This document shows, one piece after another, positions 1 through 11,117 of a DNA stretch of 64,000 nucleotides. The DNA is from Iris pallida. Lineage: Eukaryota; Streptophyta; Magnoliopsida; Asparagales; Iridaceae. The stretch's first letter is position 1. Each line of letters opens with the position of its first letter. Both the position numbers and the translations under genes were made by a program. Below the pieces are notes generated by a model. That model did not search any database and was not told the DNA's origin. It was given only the letters and a program-made list of their open reading frames with translations. The stretch is from NCBI GenBank assembly GCA_029216955.1, contig JANAVB010023996.1, forward strand, positions 14,436,706 through 14,500,705, written 5' to 3'.

Positions 1-1451
1 CAGGCGCGAAGAAAGTCCCCGTCCGCCGGTTGTACATCTCCAAGAGAGCCATAAACAACTCCTTGTTGATGGGCAGTCCGTGACATGTGCCCCGGATGGT
101 GTGTTAGAGACTAACCTCACGCAGGAAAGTCCTATATTCTTGCAGAATCCACCCGGTCAAATTGGCCCATGAAGGGATGGGACGTATCCAGTTCAAAAGC
201 GAGAGCCGGCCAATGGGATAAGACCCTTTCCGAGCAAGTTGATTCAGGAAATTGTCGGCTTGAGAGAATGATAAATTGGGACCTTGCGCATTTAAAAAGG
301 CACCCGGGGCTATCCCCATCACGTGGCATCTGACCGGTTCCCTGCCCGCGTACGCTGATCTAATATGCTTATTATAGTGGATGTTACCCACGATCATGCC
401 CGACCGGCTCGGGGTCAAGGATTCCTGTATCCTCCTCTCTACCGGCACCATATTGAACCACGCAAATAGGAAATGACGTTCCATCTGGGGGATGTGGATC
501 GCCCTTCCAGTAGATATAAAATTCTAATTCTCAGATATATCCAATACCCGGGAGTTCTTCACAGTCAGAGCGTCTCCGAAGAAGAATGCCGGCTTCAGGT
601 ACTCTTCTTCTAATTTTCCTGAGTTCAGCATAGCACAGAGAATGCGAGAGGACTGGTTCTTGATAAGATTCAGCCTCTCCTCAGGCTCGTTCTGAGGTAG
701 TTGCTCTACCACCTGCCGGACTATATGGTCAAGCCGAACTCCGATGGCAAATTGGGCCTGACCCACCAGGGGTTCTCCTGCAGCATTGACTGGCAGATTT
801 ACTGAAAACAGACAAAAGGAACAAGTTAAAAGAGGAGCTTTTGGCTTATGCGGCCCATCCTACAAAGAACTTATGCGGTCCTATTGTTGAACATGAGTTT
901 ATGTGGCATTAATTAGCGTAAGCTTATGCGGCTCTGTTTCGCGTACGCTTATGTAATTATGCTTAACGAGGCGTTATGTGGCTCACATTAGAAGAGCGTT
1001 ATGCGGCTCAAATTCAGAGGAGCTTATACGGTTCGCTTTTCGCGCAGCCCTATGCTGATGAATCCAGAGGGGGCTCCATGCGGTTTGGTTCAAAAGAGTC
1101 CATGCGGCTCTGATCGACAGGTCATTATGTAGTTCAGTTTATGAAGTGTTCATGCGGCCCACTAAGACAACTCCCATGCGGCTCGGACATGGGGTATACC
1201 CCCATGCGGCTCGATTATGGGACATGTATGCGGCCCATACAATTCGAACAGTTTGCATTAAAGGCTTGTGCATAAAGCATGCAACAAAGCCGATGTTGTT
1301 AGGGTTTCGAAGCATATGACTTTCCTAAATCCTTACCCTTAACGGCAGGATGAACGTCGGAATGAGCTTTAGGTGCTGCAGCAGACGTCGAAGCCACGCC
1401 CTTACCCTTCGTTGCAGCCTTCGCTGCAACCTTGGAGGACTTGGGAGCCAT
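1..1451 (-). pseudogene. Antisense accessory gene (aORF) of Tat-like family X, 5' part, two exons
   Basis: This gene runs opposite to the retroelement that carries it. Exon 1 (1337-1451) starts at an ATG and encodes a Lys/Ala-rich stretch beginning MAPKSSKVAAKAATK, possibly a nuclear-localisation type tail. A 535-bp intron (802-1336) separates it from exon 2, which runs off the left edge. Exon 2 aligns by eye with the family-A aORF at 34545-35430: the shared segments include LKPAFFFGD against LKPPFLFGD, and YNRRTGTFF against FNYHTGMFF. The family-A relative continues into a region resembling the plant mobile domain, so this copy probably did too. Exon 2 stays in one frame but has stops at 524-526 (at a position that is Trp in the relative) and near 104. 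Extra and sometimes antisense ORFs are known in plant Tat-lineage elements; the molecular function is unknown. It is a decayed copy. Confidence 0.65.
802..1336 (-). other. Predicted intron of the family X aORF
   Basis: On the minus strand the donor is GTAAGG at 1336-1331 and the acceptor follows a pyrimidine-rich tract, TTTTGTCTGTTTTCAG, ending at 802. Removing the 535 bp joins exon 1 to exon 2 in a continuous frame, whereas unspliced reading meets a stop soon after exon 1. The intron holds about 13 copies of a short (C/T)ATGCGGCTC motif. Inferred from sequence only. Confidence 0.6.
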
Positions 1452-1539
1452 TGCTGATGATCAGAGAAGGAAGATGAGGACAAGAAATCTAGGGCAAGAG
1501 CAGAAAGTAAAGAAGTCTTTTTTTCCAAGAACATGCTGC

Positions 1540-1547
1540 TATTTATA
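1540..1547 (-). promoter_or_regulatory. TATA box of the antisense aORF, family X
   Basis: TATAAATA on the minus strand lies 89 bp upstream of the predicted ATG at 1451. The stretch between them is T/C-rich, like a plant 5' leader. The family-A aORF has a TATA-like box in the same relative place (36171-36178), so the antisense promoter seems to be conserved between the families. Confidence 0.55.
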
Positions 1548-1928
1548 GGCGGAACCCATAGACCGACGCATCGATCCATGTGCAATGTAACCGACTCTTC
1601 GGTTATCAAGACGATCCGACTATTCAAGGCTAAACTCTTGGGATTCTGCCCCAAAAAAGCCGCTTTAAATTTGACAGCAAATCAAAGGCAATCAATGCAA
1701 AGATTTACACACGTGGCATGAAGACGTGGCAATGAGCTTATGCGGCCAGACAGCCCATGCGGCTGGAAAGCCCATGCGGCTCAGATGGCCATGCGGCTGA
1801 GGAGGCCATGCGGCTGAGGAGGCCATGCGGCTGAGACATCCATGTGGCCAGAACATCCTATGCGGCCCGAAGAGTTTTTTCATGGCCATGCTTCTTATTC
1901 AAAGTATTTCAATTTTACAAATTAAAAA

Positions 1929-1943
1929 CTTTGAAGGGGGTCG
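1929..1943 (+). other. Polypurine tract of family X
   Basis: The purine-rich stretch CTTTGAAGGGGG sits directly before the LTR start TGTAGAAGC. The same arrangement occurs at 5127-5141 and 36450-36464, which identifies it as the plus-strand primer site. Confidence 0.65.
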
Positions 1944-3240
1944 TGTAGAAGCATAGAAAAGAATAAAGAAAGGCCTATGCGGCTCCGATAGAAAGATCCC
2001 TATGCGGCTCAGGATCCCCATGCGATTCAGAAGTCCATGGGCTCAGGAGTCCATGCGGCTCAAGGGTCCATGCGGCTCGGATAGTTCAATGTGGCCCAGA
2101 AAGAAGCCACGTGGCCTTCAACAGTTTTTCTCTACATTCTGCTGTATTTAATGTCCTGACGGCTGCTCTGACAAATGACAGCTATGACGGCTCTGACGTA
2201 AAGACGTAATAATGATGCTGACATGATGGCGTGTTCCTAGGAAAAAGGAGAAAATATCCTTACAGCTGGCAAGATCCACCAAGTCCCGAGGTCACTTCAT
2301 ACGGCTGCTGCATTTATACGGCCGCCCACTTCATATTGCCGCCCACTTCATGCGACCGTCCACTTCATGCGGGTGCATCCTACATGCGGCTGTCCATCTG
2401 CATACGGCTGCCCATCTATATGCGGCTGCCCATCTGCACGCGGCTGCCTATCCCCATGCGGCTGCTCATCCTCATGCGGCTGCCCATCCTTATGCGGCTG
2501 TATGCTTCATGCGATTGAGAGGACCATCTATATGCGGCTCTGCCAGGACGGTCCAGTTGAGACACGTGGCGCTCTTCGCGATAATTGAGACACGTGACAG
2601 TCTTATCTTCCCTGGAATTATGGGTGCTAACAAATCCTAACAAAATTAGATTTATTGCGATCATCATAATTGCCCAGATCAAATCAAATCAAGCAGATTG
2701 GACACGTGGCAGGCTATCACAAATTACGAATATTCATGGCAATCAACATTTATTTCCCACAGAGATTTGATGCAATCACATTAATTGCTCAAATTTACTA
2801 TATTCAAGATGAACGGTCCAGATTGATAACTCTTAAGCCGCCGACTTTTCAAAGGAGGTAATCATTGCAAACCCTAATGATCATCCCCCACTCCTATAAA
2901 TAGCAAGGTGTTATTCCCTTACAAAAAAAAGGAGGATAGAGTCAGATGCATACAGAGAGAGATATACAAAGGAGCACATACAGAGAGAAAAAGGAGAGCA
3001 TTTCTTCGTCAGAGCCAAGGCTACGTCCGATCCTCCAAGGAGTAAGGCAGAGCTGCCGTCGCTTTCCCGAGCCTCTATCGTCACCCCCCAGAATAAAAAA
3101 TAAATAATTATACTTATATTACTATACCTAGGTTTTCGTCCCTAGGCTTTCTTTGTACGAGCGAGTTTGTATTGTGAGTCTAAGTTCAGTCCTCCTATAT
3201 AAATTGTTCTGTACTTTTATAATCAATGGCAAACAATATG
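1944..3240 (+). mobile_element. LTR of Tat-like element, family X
   Basis: This LTR begins TGTAGAAGCATAGAAAAG directly after a polypurine tract. Its first 600 bp (U3) carry the CATGCGGCTC motif array. A TATA box, TATAAATAG, lies at 2895-2903, followed by a leader rich in AGAGAGA-type sequence. The first bases match the LTRs at 5142 and 36465, but the rest does not, so it is a different family. The 3' end is uncertain: the sequence passes without a clear CA terminus into an integrase fragment of family-A type near 3278. Confidence 0.6.
2895..2903 (+). promoter_or_regulatory. LTR TATA box, family X
   Basis: TATAAATAG follows a CT-rich stretch in the family X LTR, at the usual position for the retroelement's sense promoter. 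Confidence 0.5.
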
Positions 3241-3277
3241 TCAAAGCTACTCGCTATAAGTAGATACTGACACTCGA

Positions 3278-4537
3278 GATTGGCGATTCCCATTCATAGA
3301 CTACACAGCCTATGGGATCCTACCTGAAGACCTGAAAAAAGTAGCTTCCATCAGAAGATGTTCACTCTGATTCATCTATGACACAGCCACCAAAATGCTG
3401 TATCATCGTTCATACGACGGACTCCTCCTATAGTGTTTGTTTTAGACAGAGGCGCAAGAGGCACTTCGAGAGGCACATGAAGGGAGCTGCAGAGCCCATC
3501 AGCTTTGTCCCAAGCTACAAGACTAAATGCACCGCATAGGCTATTATTGGCCCACCATGATGGCAGATGCCATAGAATATATAAAGAATTGTCGGCCGTG
3601 TCAGTTTTCCGCTGACTTCATCTACCAACCGTCAGAATATCTATACCCTACGATGGCCTCTTGGCCATTCGAGGCATAAGGAATGGACAGCGTTGGGCCA
3701 ATCAGCCCGCCTTCCTCCAAAGGACACCGGTTCATCCTTGTCATCACGGACTATTTCTCTAAATATGTAGAAGCAGTACCGTTGATAGAAGTAAAGACCT
3801 CCAACATGATCATCTTTATCAAGCACCACATCATCTACCGCTTCATAGTTCCTAGGAGGATTGTCCATGATAATGGCCCCCAGTTCGTAAGCCATGTATT
3901 CTATCGATTCTGTAACAAGAACCGAATTTAAAATATGGCATCAACGGCTTACAACCCTGTGGCTAATGGTCTAGCCAAGGCATTCAACAAAACCATCATC
4001 AAGCTTCTCAAGAAAGTTGTCTCTTCTAACAAACGCAACTGGAATAAGAAGTTAAGCGAATGTCTATGGACTTACCGTACGACCATTCGTACACCCACGG
4101 GCAGCACACTATTCTCCCTTGTCTATGGAAGCAAGGCAGTCCTCCCCCTAAAGATCCAAATTCTGTCCTTATGGGTAGCCATCACTAACCAGATGACTGA
4201 CGAAGATAACCAGCGTCGGCAGCTACAAGAGTTAGAGGTGCTAGACGAAACACACCTGCTAGCGCAGCAAAGAATCGAGCTTTATCAGGCTCGTATTTTC
4301 GGTGCCTTTAACAAATAGGTACGGAAAAGAACATTCCAAGTGGGCGACCTCGTCTTGGCAGTCTAAAGTCCGATGGTGATGACTCACAAAACGACAGGGA
4401 AGTTCGAGCCCAAGTGGGAGGGACCGTTCATTATAGAGACGTTCTACTCTAATGGTGCCTACCGGCTGGCGAAACCTAATGGCGACTTACTAATGATGCC
4501 CATCAACGACAAGTTCCTGAAAAAGTATTGCGCCTGA
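3278..4537 (+). pseudogene. RNase H tail and integrase of a Tat-like Ty3/gypsy element, decayed
   Basis: About 420 codons in a single frame with eight in-frame stops and no frameshift. In order: the DYxxYGILPED linker after RNase H, the SYDGLLL stretch, the HHCC zinc-binding region ending CRPCQ (about 3590), the core with the first Asp in ITDYFSKY (about 3748), the second in VHDNGPQF (about 3870), and the C-terminal part with GKFEPKWEGPF. The third catalytic residue is Lys (AAG, 3977-3979) in the motif ANGLA-K-AFNKT, where Glu is expected. The segment order and the YRTTIRTPTG and MTHKTTGKFEPKW motifs are typical of the Tat lineage. Gag, protease and RT are absent, and the sequence upstream is the family X LTR. 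It would not make a working enzyme. Confidence 0.85.
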
Positions 4538-5126
4538 AGACGGAACTGGCATAGGCTCCCACATCCCCTAAGGGTGCCTATGGGTTCTGGTAAGGGGATT
4601 CCTCTCTTCTATATTTTTTCTCAAGTAGATGAAGCACTTCATGTTCATATTACCTCTGGATTACTCCTCTACACCCAAAATCACGGCTACCATGTCCATA
4701 TTACCTCTGAGTAGTCACCCTCTCCTTGATTGATCCTATAATTATCATGGCTATCTAGAAAACAGTTCATATTCATACTATCTCTGAATTGTTGTTCTAC
4801 ATCCTAGCAAAGATTATGCCTGCCACATTCATATTACCTCTAGTTAGGCATATCTTCCGTAATAACCCCTTGTCATGGTCATCAAGGGCCAGGAAACCTT
4901 TCACTTGGGCTCGTTAAAGAAAGAGACAGAAAAGTCCTTATACAGAAGCATGTGGCTACAAAGACCTATTACAGACTCTTCGTAGTTACATACACAGAGG
5001 CATTTAATGTTGAAGCTTAAGCACGATGTCAACCTGGCAACAGAAGTGATGGGCATCTCGCCTATAAAGAGACACGTGTCCATGCTTCTGTTCAAAGTAC
5101 CTCGAGATTGACCCAAGTTCGGGACA
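4538..5126 (+). repeat. 3' untranslated region with CCATATTACCTCTGAGT-type motifs
   Basis: After the integrase stop the sequence holds at least four spaced copies of a motif like TTCATATTACCTCTGAGT (about 4640, 4692, 4768 and 4825), 50-75 bp apart. The same motif occurs about eight times at 19900-20360 behind the other integrase copy, so it belongs to the family-A 3' region. No gene is seen here. Confidence 0.6.
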
Positions 5127-5141
5127 CTTTGAAGGGGGTCT
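5127..5141 (+). other. Polypurine tract of family A (left copy)
   Basis: ACTTTGAAGGGGGTCT lies directly in front of the LTR start TGTAGAAG, so the LTR that follows acts as the 3' LTR of the integrase body to its left. Confidence 0.65.
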
Positions 5142-6352
5142 TGTAGAAGTACGAAAAATCTCAGCTGACAATATTCCTCCACCATAGCGCAAATAATACA
5201 ACTGTGTAGACAGAGTATTAAAAAGACAAAACAGAAGATATGGAAGAAAGTTCTTTTATTATCATGTCTACAAAGGTCTTGTACAGACTCATCATGGCTA
5301 CATATAAAGGACCAACCCTATTCTTCTATAAAGGATCGATTGCAGAATCGGCAAAACCTAGAGGAGTCTACAAGGGATTTGGTCTTCGTCAAAGCACAGT
5401 CCTCCTTCTTCTCATTATGCATACTAAAAGATTGATCCCCATTGAAGCATATTCTGACTTTCTTATGGGCGCAACCCTCCAAAAGCACATCAGCTACTCG
5501 ACTGAAGCGAGCAACTTCCTGAAGCAGCAATTGGCCCGGGTTTCCAGAAGGCGCAGAAGGTCTCAAAAGCCAAGAATGGACAGGGCAGAGCACAAACTTG
5601 TGGCTCTTCGGGTTGGCCATCCACCCATAAGCTAGGTCGTCAGGACCTCGAAGACCTCCAAGGCGTCGTCCAGGTTCGAATTACTCATGAGAAGCATTCC
5701 AGCATGTTCCAAGGCTCGTCAACTGTTCTTCTACGAAGGCATAGCCTCTTTGGACGAAGGAATCCTCAACCAAAATCTGACTTAGGCAAGACCAACCGCC
5801 ACTTGAAGCTAAATCTAAATCTAGCATGGTGTTGAAGGACAAGAAGAGAAATAAGACGTGACTCTTCAGAAGAAACTCTCCCTTTATATAGGGCGGGAGT
5901 AGTCCAAAAAGTAGGCCACATAGCCTACGGTCAAAGTTTCCACATTAATGGGATGAACCTAGGACTCAGTACGATGAACCTAATTAAATAAAGTTCATTC
6001 GACTAAGTCCTAGACTATCCTAGGACCCCCTGAGATTCCCCAAGTAACGGTGGCAATTAAGAGGGAGTCGTTCATTAAGGACCGATCATTCATTGCTCTT
6101 TAAAAGAAGACATCAAAGCCAATGCCTTCAATCCAGAGGCACAGCTATATTACTGTGCCAACCTCAGGCACAAACTGGTGATGTTTTTATACCACCTCAA
6201 CTCCAACGGTGCAGCACTCTACTCCGATCCAGAAGCTCAACTACCTTTCATCAGATATTTGGGAGATATCATTGCATCCAACACAAGTCCGCCTGTCACT
6301 CCAAAAGCATAGTAACCTCGTCAACCTGAAGCACAAGCCTACTCGTTGCCCT

Positions 6353-6510
6353 AAAGTACAATGACTTTGTCGCTCAAAACATAGCCTTCTCGTCGCTCAT
6401 ATGCACAGAGGCTCTGTCGTCTTTGAAGCATAGTCCACTCGTCGCTTGAAAGCACAGAGGCTCCGTTGTCTCCAGAAGAACGGTCTACTCGTCGCCCCAG
6501 AAGTGCAGCA
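6353..6510 (+). repeat. Minisatellite of about 47 bp in the left family-A LTR
   Basis: About three imperfect units with the core GCACAG(A/T)GxCTCxGTCGxCT and CTACTCGTCGC. The right-hand LTR has about five units at 37520-37755, so copy number has changed since the LTRs were identical. Confidence 0.6.
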
Positions 6511-6885
6511 ATACTTAGACCTCGCCAGAGGCGCCGGAAGCATGGTCCCACCCAGTCGGTTTGCTTAAACCGACTCTCTCGAAGATAGGATTGGGATCAA
6601 TCATGATTGATATCTTATCAAATTGATTTAAATCTTAGACGAGGATCAGTCATAATCCAAATCTGAGATAAAATCCCAAGATTTACTCGGCTGCATCCGA
6701 ACAAGTAAATCGACAACGCCACGTGTCTCCTCCTTCGATTATTTTGATAACCACCAGAGATCTAGATTGAGGGAAATCTCAATGTCCACCATGTGTCAGT
6801 ACCGCAGAAGCCCGTACCGTAAAATAACGACAGATTCTTTCATATCTCAAAACCCTAATACATATCGCATATGTGCTTTCTCCCC

Positions 6886-6894
6886 TATAAATAG
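6886..6894 (+). promoter_or_regulatory. LTR TATA box, family A
   Basis: TATAAATAG follows TTTCTCCCC; the same box is at 39593-39601 in the partner LTR. Confidence 0.55.
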
Positions 6895-7239
6895 AAGGAG
6901 TTTTCTTTCAACAAGGGGAGACCACTGAATATTAAATCTTCAGCTCCAGGCATCCTCTTGATCGACAATCCTAGAGTTCCATCAAAGGCATCAGAAAGTC
7001 GGAGCAAGTTCAACTCATCGTCAGATCGTCAACGGAGTAAAGGAGTCGTTGCAATGCTCGATCTCCACCGTTACACTTTCCCAGAAACTTTTCCCCTTGT
7101 ACTTAGAATATCATGTTTAGGACTTCCTTCTCTGTACACAGGTCTTCCCCTTGTACTTAGAATATCCTGTTTAGGACTTCCTTCTCTGCACACAGGTCTT
7201 TTTACGTTTAATAAGCAAGAAGTTCATTCAACCTTTTAT

Positions 7240-7508
7240 GATGTCGAACAATGATGGCACCTGTGGAGTCCATCAGCCTGGTCCTAAGTTGTAAGACCGA
7301 TTGTGTCGCATGGGCTACTACTGGCCCACTATGATGGCAGACGTCATTGATTACGTAAATTAGTGCCAAGTATGTCAGTTGCATGCTGACTTCATCTACC
7401 GACCTTCGGAGATACTGTACCCCACGACGGCTGCCTGGTTGTTTGAAGCATGGGGAATGGATATCATTGAGCCAAATAGTCCACCATCCTCCAGAGGACA
7501 CTGGTTCA
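7240..7508 (+). pseudogene. Integrase zinc-binding region of the second family-A body
   Basis: Matches 3480-3735: the GPKL-like stretch, GYYWPTMMADVIDYV, the CQVCQ zinc-binding cysteines, and the linker AWGMDIIEPNSPPSSRGHW before the catalytic core. It has stops and is cut by element B at 7508. The same gene resumes at 15172, and joining across B keeps the frame from GHWF into the TDYFSKW motif. RT, protease and gag are missing between the LTR and this fragment. Confidence 0.8.
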
Positions 7509-8624
7509 TGTCACGATCCGCTCCTAATTTTGGGATACGAGTTCGTGGCCAAGTCCAGCCTATGCCACAGCATCGGCGGTAGTACGCGGTCTATGATAAC
7601 AATGGTCCACAACAAGCACAACACGCACATATATCATCCACAACTAAGCCAACAATAATTACCAAAGATATCCAATAGTCTCAATATCATAATTATCAAA
7701 TAATCTACAACAACTCATAAAGTCTCGAGAACAAACTCGGATAGCACAAAATAAAACAAACTAAACTCTATAACTATAACTACTAACTAATGTAAATCCA
7801 TAAGGAAGGAAATATGCTAATTCGCATCGATGCTGGAATCGGGTACGCTAATGACGTCAGGGTCGCCAACATACTCACCGTAGACCTCGGGATAAATATC
7901 GTCGTCTAAAGCTGAAAAATAGTTATCCAGTCAGGATTAGAGTAAGATCACCATAACACTACATTACACATTATAGTATACATGCATGAAGAAATGATAA
8001 AAGAAAATTAACTAAAGATAAGTATAGGCATGACATTGTATGATAAGGAAAAACCACTAAGACATGATAACAATAAGAAGGTAGACTTTGACATACCACT
8101 AAGACATGATGACAATAAGAAGGTGGACTTGACAAAAGAAGAATAATAGACAATAGAGCAACAATGATTAAGTCACGTGTACTGTTTGTTTTAGAATACC
8201 AACTTTCAGCATGTAGACGGCTTGGGATATCCGTTAGTCGTGTGTGTGGTGCATGACTGATATTATGCAATCAATGTATAGGGGGTCTGTATTCAATTTG
8301 TTGACCGCATGCTTACTTGTTGTATTCCCTAGGGCTGTGCATAATTAAGTCAAACCAACCAAATCGAACCAAGCCAAACCGAACCGATTGGTTTTAAACC
8401 AAACTGATGGTTCGGTTGGTTTGGTTCAGCTTCAATTTTTTCAAAACCGACCGATTCGATTCGGTTCATGGTTTGGTTATGCCAAAAACCGTCTAAACCG
8501 AACCGAACCAAATTCTTGTTAAATAATTAGGGTTGGCCGGTTGGGTATGGGTTCATTGGGTTGTATTATGTTAGTTTGGTTCATTTATAAACATCACAGC
8601 CATTTATCAAGTTGAAGTTGAAAG

Positions 8625-8661
<37 letters not shown>

Positions 8662-10854
8662 GTCTCAAAGAGGAGTGCTGGCGGCTTCTATTCTTTTCTA
8701 ATTGCTCATGTGCACATGAAAGGGACTTTTGGTTGAATGTATATAATTTTTTATTATTATGTATAATTGGCATTTTTTACCTGCAACGTGCAAGTTGAAT
8801 TGAAGCTACCGAATTGTATTTACTGTTGCAAAGTGCAAGTTGACTGAGGTTTCACAACAAAAAAAGTATATAGTCTATTTTTTTATGTGATCAAAACCGA
8901 CCAAGTCGAACCGATCCAAACTGAACCAAGTCGGTCGGTTTCAAAAGCGAACCAGCCATTTGGTTGGTTTGGTTCGGTTTTGTTTATTTTCAAACCGATT
9001 AACTTCGGTTCGACTTCGGTTGGGACTAAATAGGTCAACCACCGACCGATGCACACCCCTAGTATTCCCCCGCCCGACTCACTCAAAATACATGTCCACT
9101 ACGATAAACATTAGCAATACGATAAACTGTAAACAATGGAAAACAATGAGTAAGACATGAACATGTATGTATATCCAACCAATTCTAACTCTCGTGCACA
9201 ATAGTAATCATGAACAATGACAATCATGAACCATAAGGGAGTAATAGTGAAAAGACGACACGATGATACATGCAGTATAAAATAAAGGAAACATAGGTCA
9301 TAGTGATACTTGCCTGCTCCGATAGATGATAAAGTCACAAGTCAAGATGTCGTAGTCCGATCTACCCCGTCAAATAAAAACCACAAATTAGATCAACGAT
9401 TCCCACTCCAAAAATCCTAGAAAGTGGCTAATGGGTTAACTTAATTAATACTATTCTAATTCTAGAATAAATCATATAAAATCCTATTTTAACCTATTTA
9501 ATTCTGAAATAACAATCTAAACACAAATATTTGGCCAAGGAAAGTCATGGTTCCAAATTTGGGACCCGTGGCACGCAAAACGAGGCATACGATTGACTAA
9601 CTAGTCAAACGTTATGACTTCAAAAGTTTGAGTCAACATGATAGATTTTAGCACTATGAGTGCACTGGAATCGATCGTGCTGCAAAATCATGATTTGGTC
9701 AAAAGTTATCGCCATTATGGCTAACCGTGACCAAATCGATAAACCGTTGACCAAATCTAACTTCTACGAACAAAATAAAATATGAGATGAAAATCTAAAT
9801 TTCTAGAAAAATTATATGTTGTAGATCTCGGTGTCATCTCTCCAAAACTTTAAACGGATCGCGAATAGGAGTTCAGGATCACTCGAAATCTCGAAAACCG
9901 TGCGACGTATTAATTTTTGGATAACCGACACTCAAATAATTATCCAGAAATTCGAGAACAAAACTCCAAAAAGTAAAGTATATATTCAGAAACCTAATCT
10001 CACTACGCTTCTAACAAAAAAACTGGCACATAAAACGGACGTCTCGATCAACGGCAAACCCTCCGCGAAGTCGAGGACTCCACTAGAACTCTCCCACAAA
10101 ATGTTGCTGGAATTAAATCTAGGGTTTTCAAAATAACTGAATAATATATACATATATATAAGGAGAGGGAGTCGGTGGAATTGGCTTAGGCGGATGGCGG
10201 GGACACGTGTCAAGATCAAGCGCTCCCCGTCCAAATCCAACGGTCCAATGACCACGCGGCTTTGGCTTGAGCGGCCAGCTGAGTCGGCTTGACTTCCATA
10301 TATGGAAACAGCCAACTTAGTGCCGCCAGTGCTGACGGGTGGGCCCGCTCCCATACGTCAGCGGCTGACGTGTGGGCCTCCCGCTCGGCTGACTGCGTAT
10401 TTGCTTGGAAAATAGGGTTTTTTTAATGTAAAAAATTAAATAAAAATCAGAAAAAATCCTGAAAAATCCAAAAAAATCCCAAAAAAATCCAAACAATTCC
10501 TAGAAAATATAGAAAATATTTTAAGGGTTCTAGAGCCCACATAAATTCTTTGGCCTCATAAATACTCTTATGTGCCCTCACAGTAATTCCAAAAAGCTTA
10601 AGAAAAAAATAAAATCATATATAAAATTATCTAAAAATTCCTAAAAAATTCAGAAAATCTAAAATAGTAAAATAACCTCTTAGGGACCATAGTGACCTCA
10701 TATGACCTATAATCTAGGTGTGCACCCTTGTGAGCTCAAATTCAAATTCTATTTACCTATGATTCAAACCATTCTATAATTAATAATAATAAACAAAAAT
10801 AAAATAAAAAACTCTCTAAAATAAATAAATAAATTTTGGGAGACAAGTGCTACA
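7509..10854 (-). mobile_element. Element B 3' LTR (left), carrying a hAT MITE
   Basis: Aligns along its length with 12527-15171, apart from a 740-bp interruption caused by the MITE and its target duplication. Without these it is about 2.6 kb. Internal to it, at 10855-10890, is a minus-strand polypurine tract of the form AATTTTTTAAGTGGGA. Confidence 0.85.
8330..9061. mobile_element. Non-autonomous hAT-type element (MITE), 732 bp
   Basis: Terminal inverted repeats TAGGGCTGTGCA and TGCACACCCCTA, with an 8-bp target duplication GTATTCCC on both sides (8322-8329 and 9062-9069). Eight bases is the hAT signature. The partner LTR has the uninterrupted site with a single GTATTCCC at 13384-13391, so the insertion came after B integrated. 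Inside are many AACCGAACC/GGTTCGGTT-type subterminal motifs in both orientations and a (CT)n run at 8627-8660. No transposase is encoded. Confidence 0.9.
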
Positions 10855-11117
10855 AACTATCCCACTTAAAAAATTTTGTCCCCAAAAATCAAACGTCACT
10901 AACAATATAATATAATACATAACTCTTACAAGCAATAATTCGTAAACTACGTCATAGAGAGAGATAATGGCTAGGAACATAAGGGAACTAATCACTAATA
11001 AGCATACTACGAACGAACTAAGCATGCATCCTATCTAACAAATAAAACTAAGGAAGGCTTTTAAGGAAACATATTTAAGTTACCTATGTCTTGGGGTTGA
11101 GTCACAGCCACAAATGC

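Larger units (their letters stand above)
840..2545. repeat. Dispersed (C/T)ATGCGGCTC motif array
   Basis: About 35-40 near copies of a 10-bp motif, (C/T)ATGCGG(C/T)(T/C)(C/G), occur at irregular spacing of roughly 17-35 bp. They fall in three clusters: the aORF intron (848-1240), the stretch between the aORF TATA box and the LTR (1738-1870), and the first 600 bp of the LTR (1975-2545). None lies in exon 1 (1337-1451). The opposite strand reads GAGCCGCAT. The motif is too short and irregular to be an ordinary tandem satellite. Confidence 0.7.
5142..7200 (+). mobile_element. LTR of Tat-like element, family A (left copy)
   Basis: Begins TGTAGAAG after a polypurine tract and aligns by eye with the LTR at 36465-39743 over several stretches: the ACTTCCTGAAG block, the GGACAGGGCAGAGCACAA block, the minisatellite at 6353-6510, the GGTTTGCTTAAACCGA block and the CCTATAAATAGAAGGAG promoter. 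The exact 3' end is not fixed because the right-hand copy is cut by another insertion. A 58-bp stretch is duplicated in tandem at about 7085-7200. The LTR sits between two integrase fragments, serving as 3' LTR of one body and 5' LTR of the next. Confidence 0.65.

Noticed and set aside
840..2545. CRISPR-like array
   Set aside because: Units are 10 bp with irregular spacers, no cas genes, and the setting is a plant retroelement.
2231..2640. Repetitive open frames with RLPI/AAHPHAAAHP units
   Set aside because: Translation of the CATGCGGCTG motif array of the LTR.
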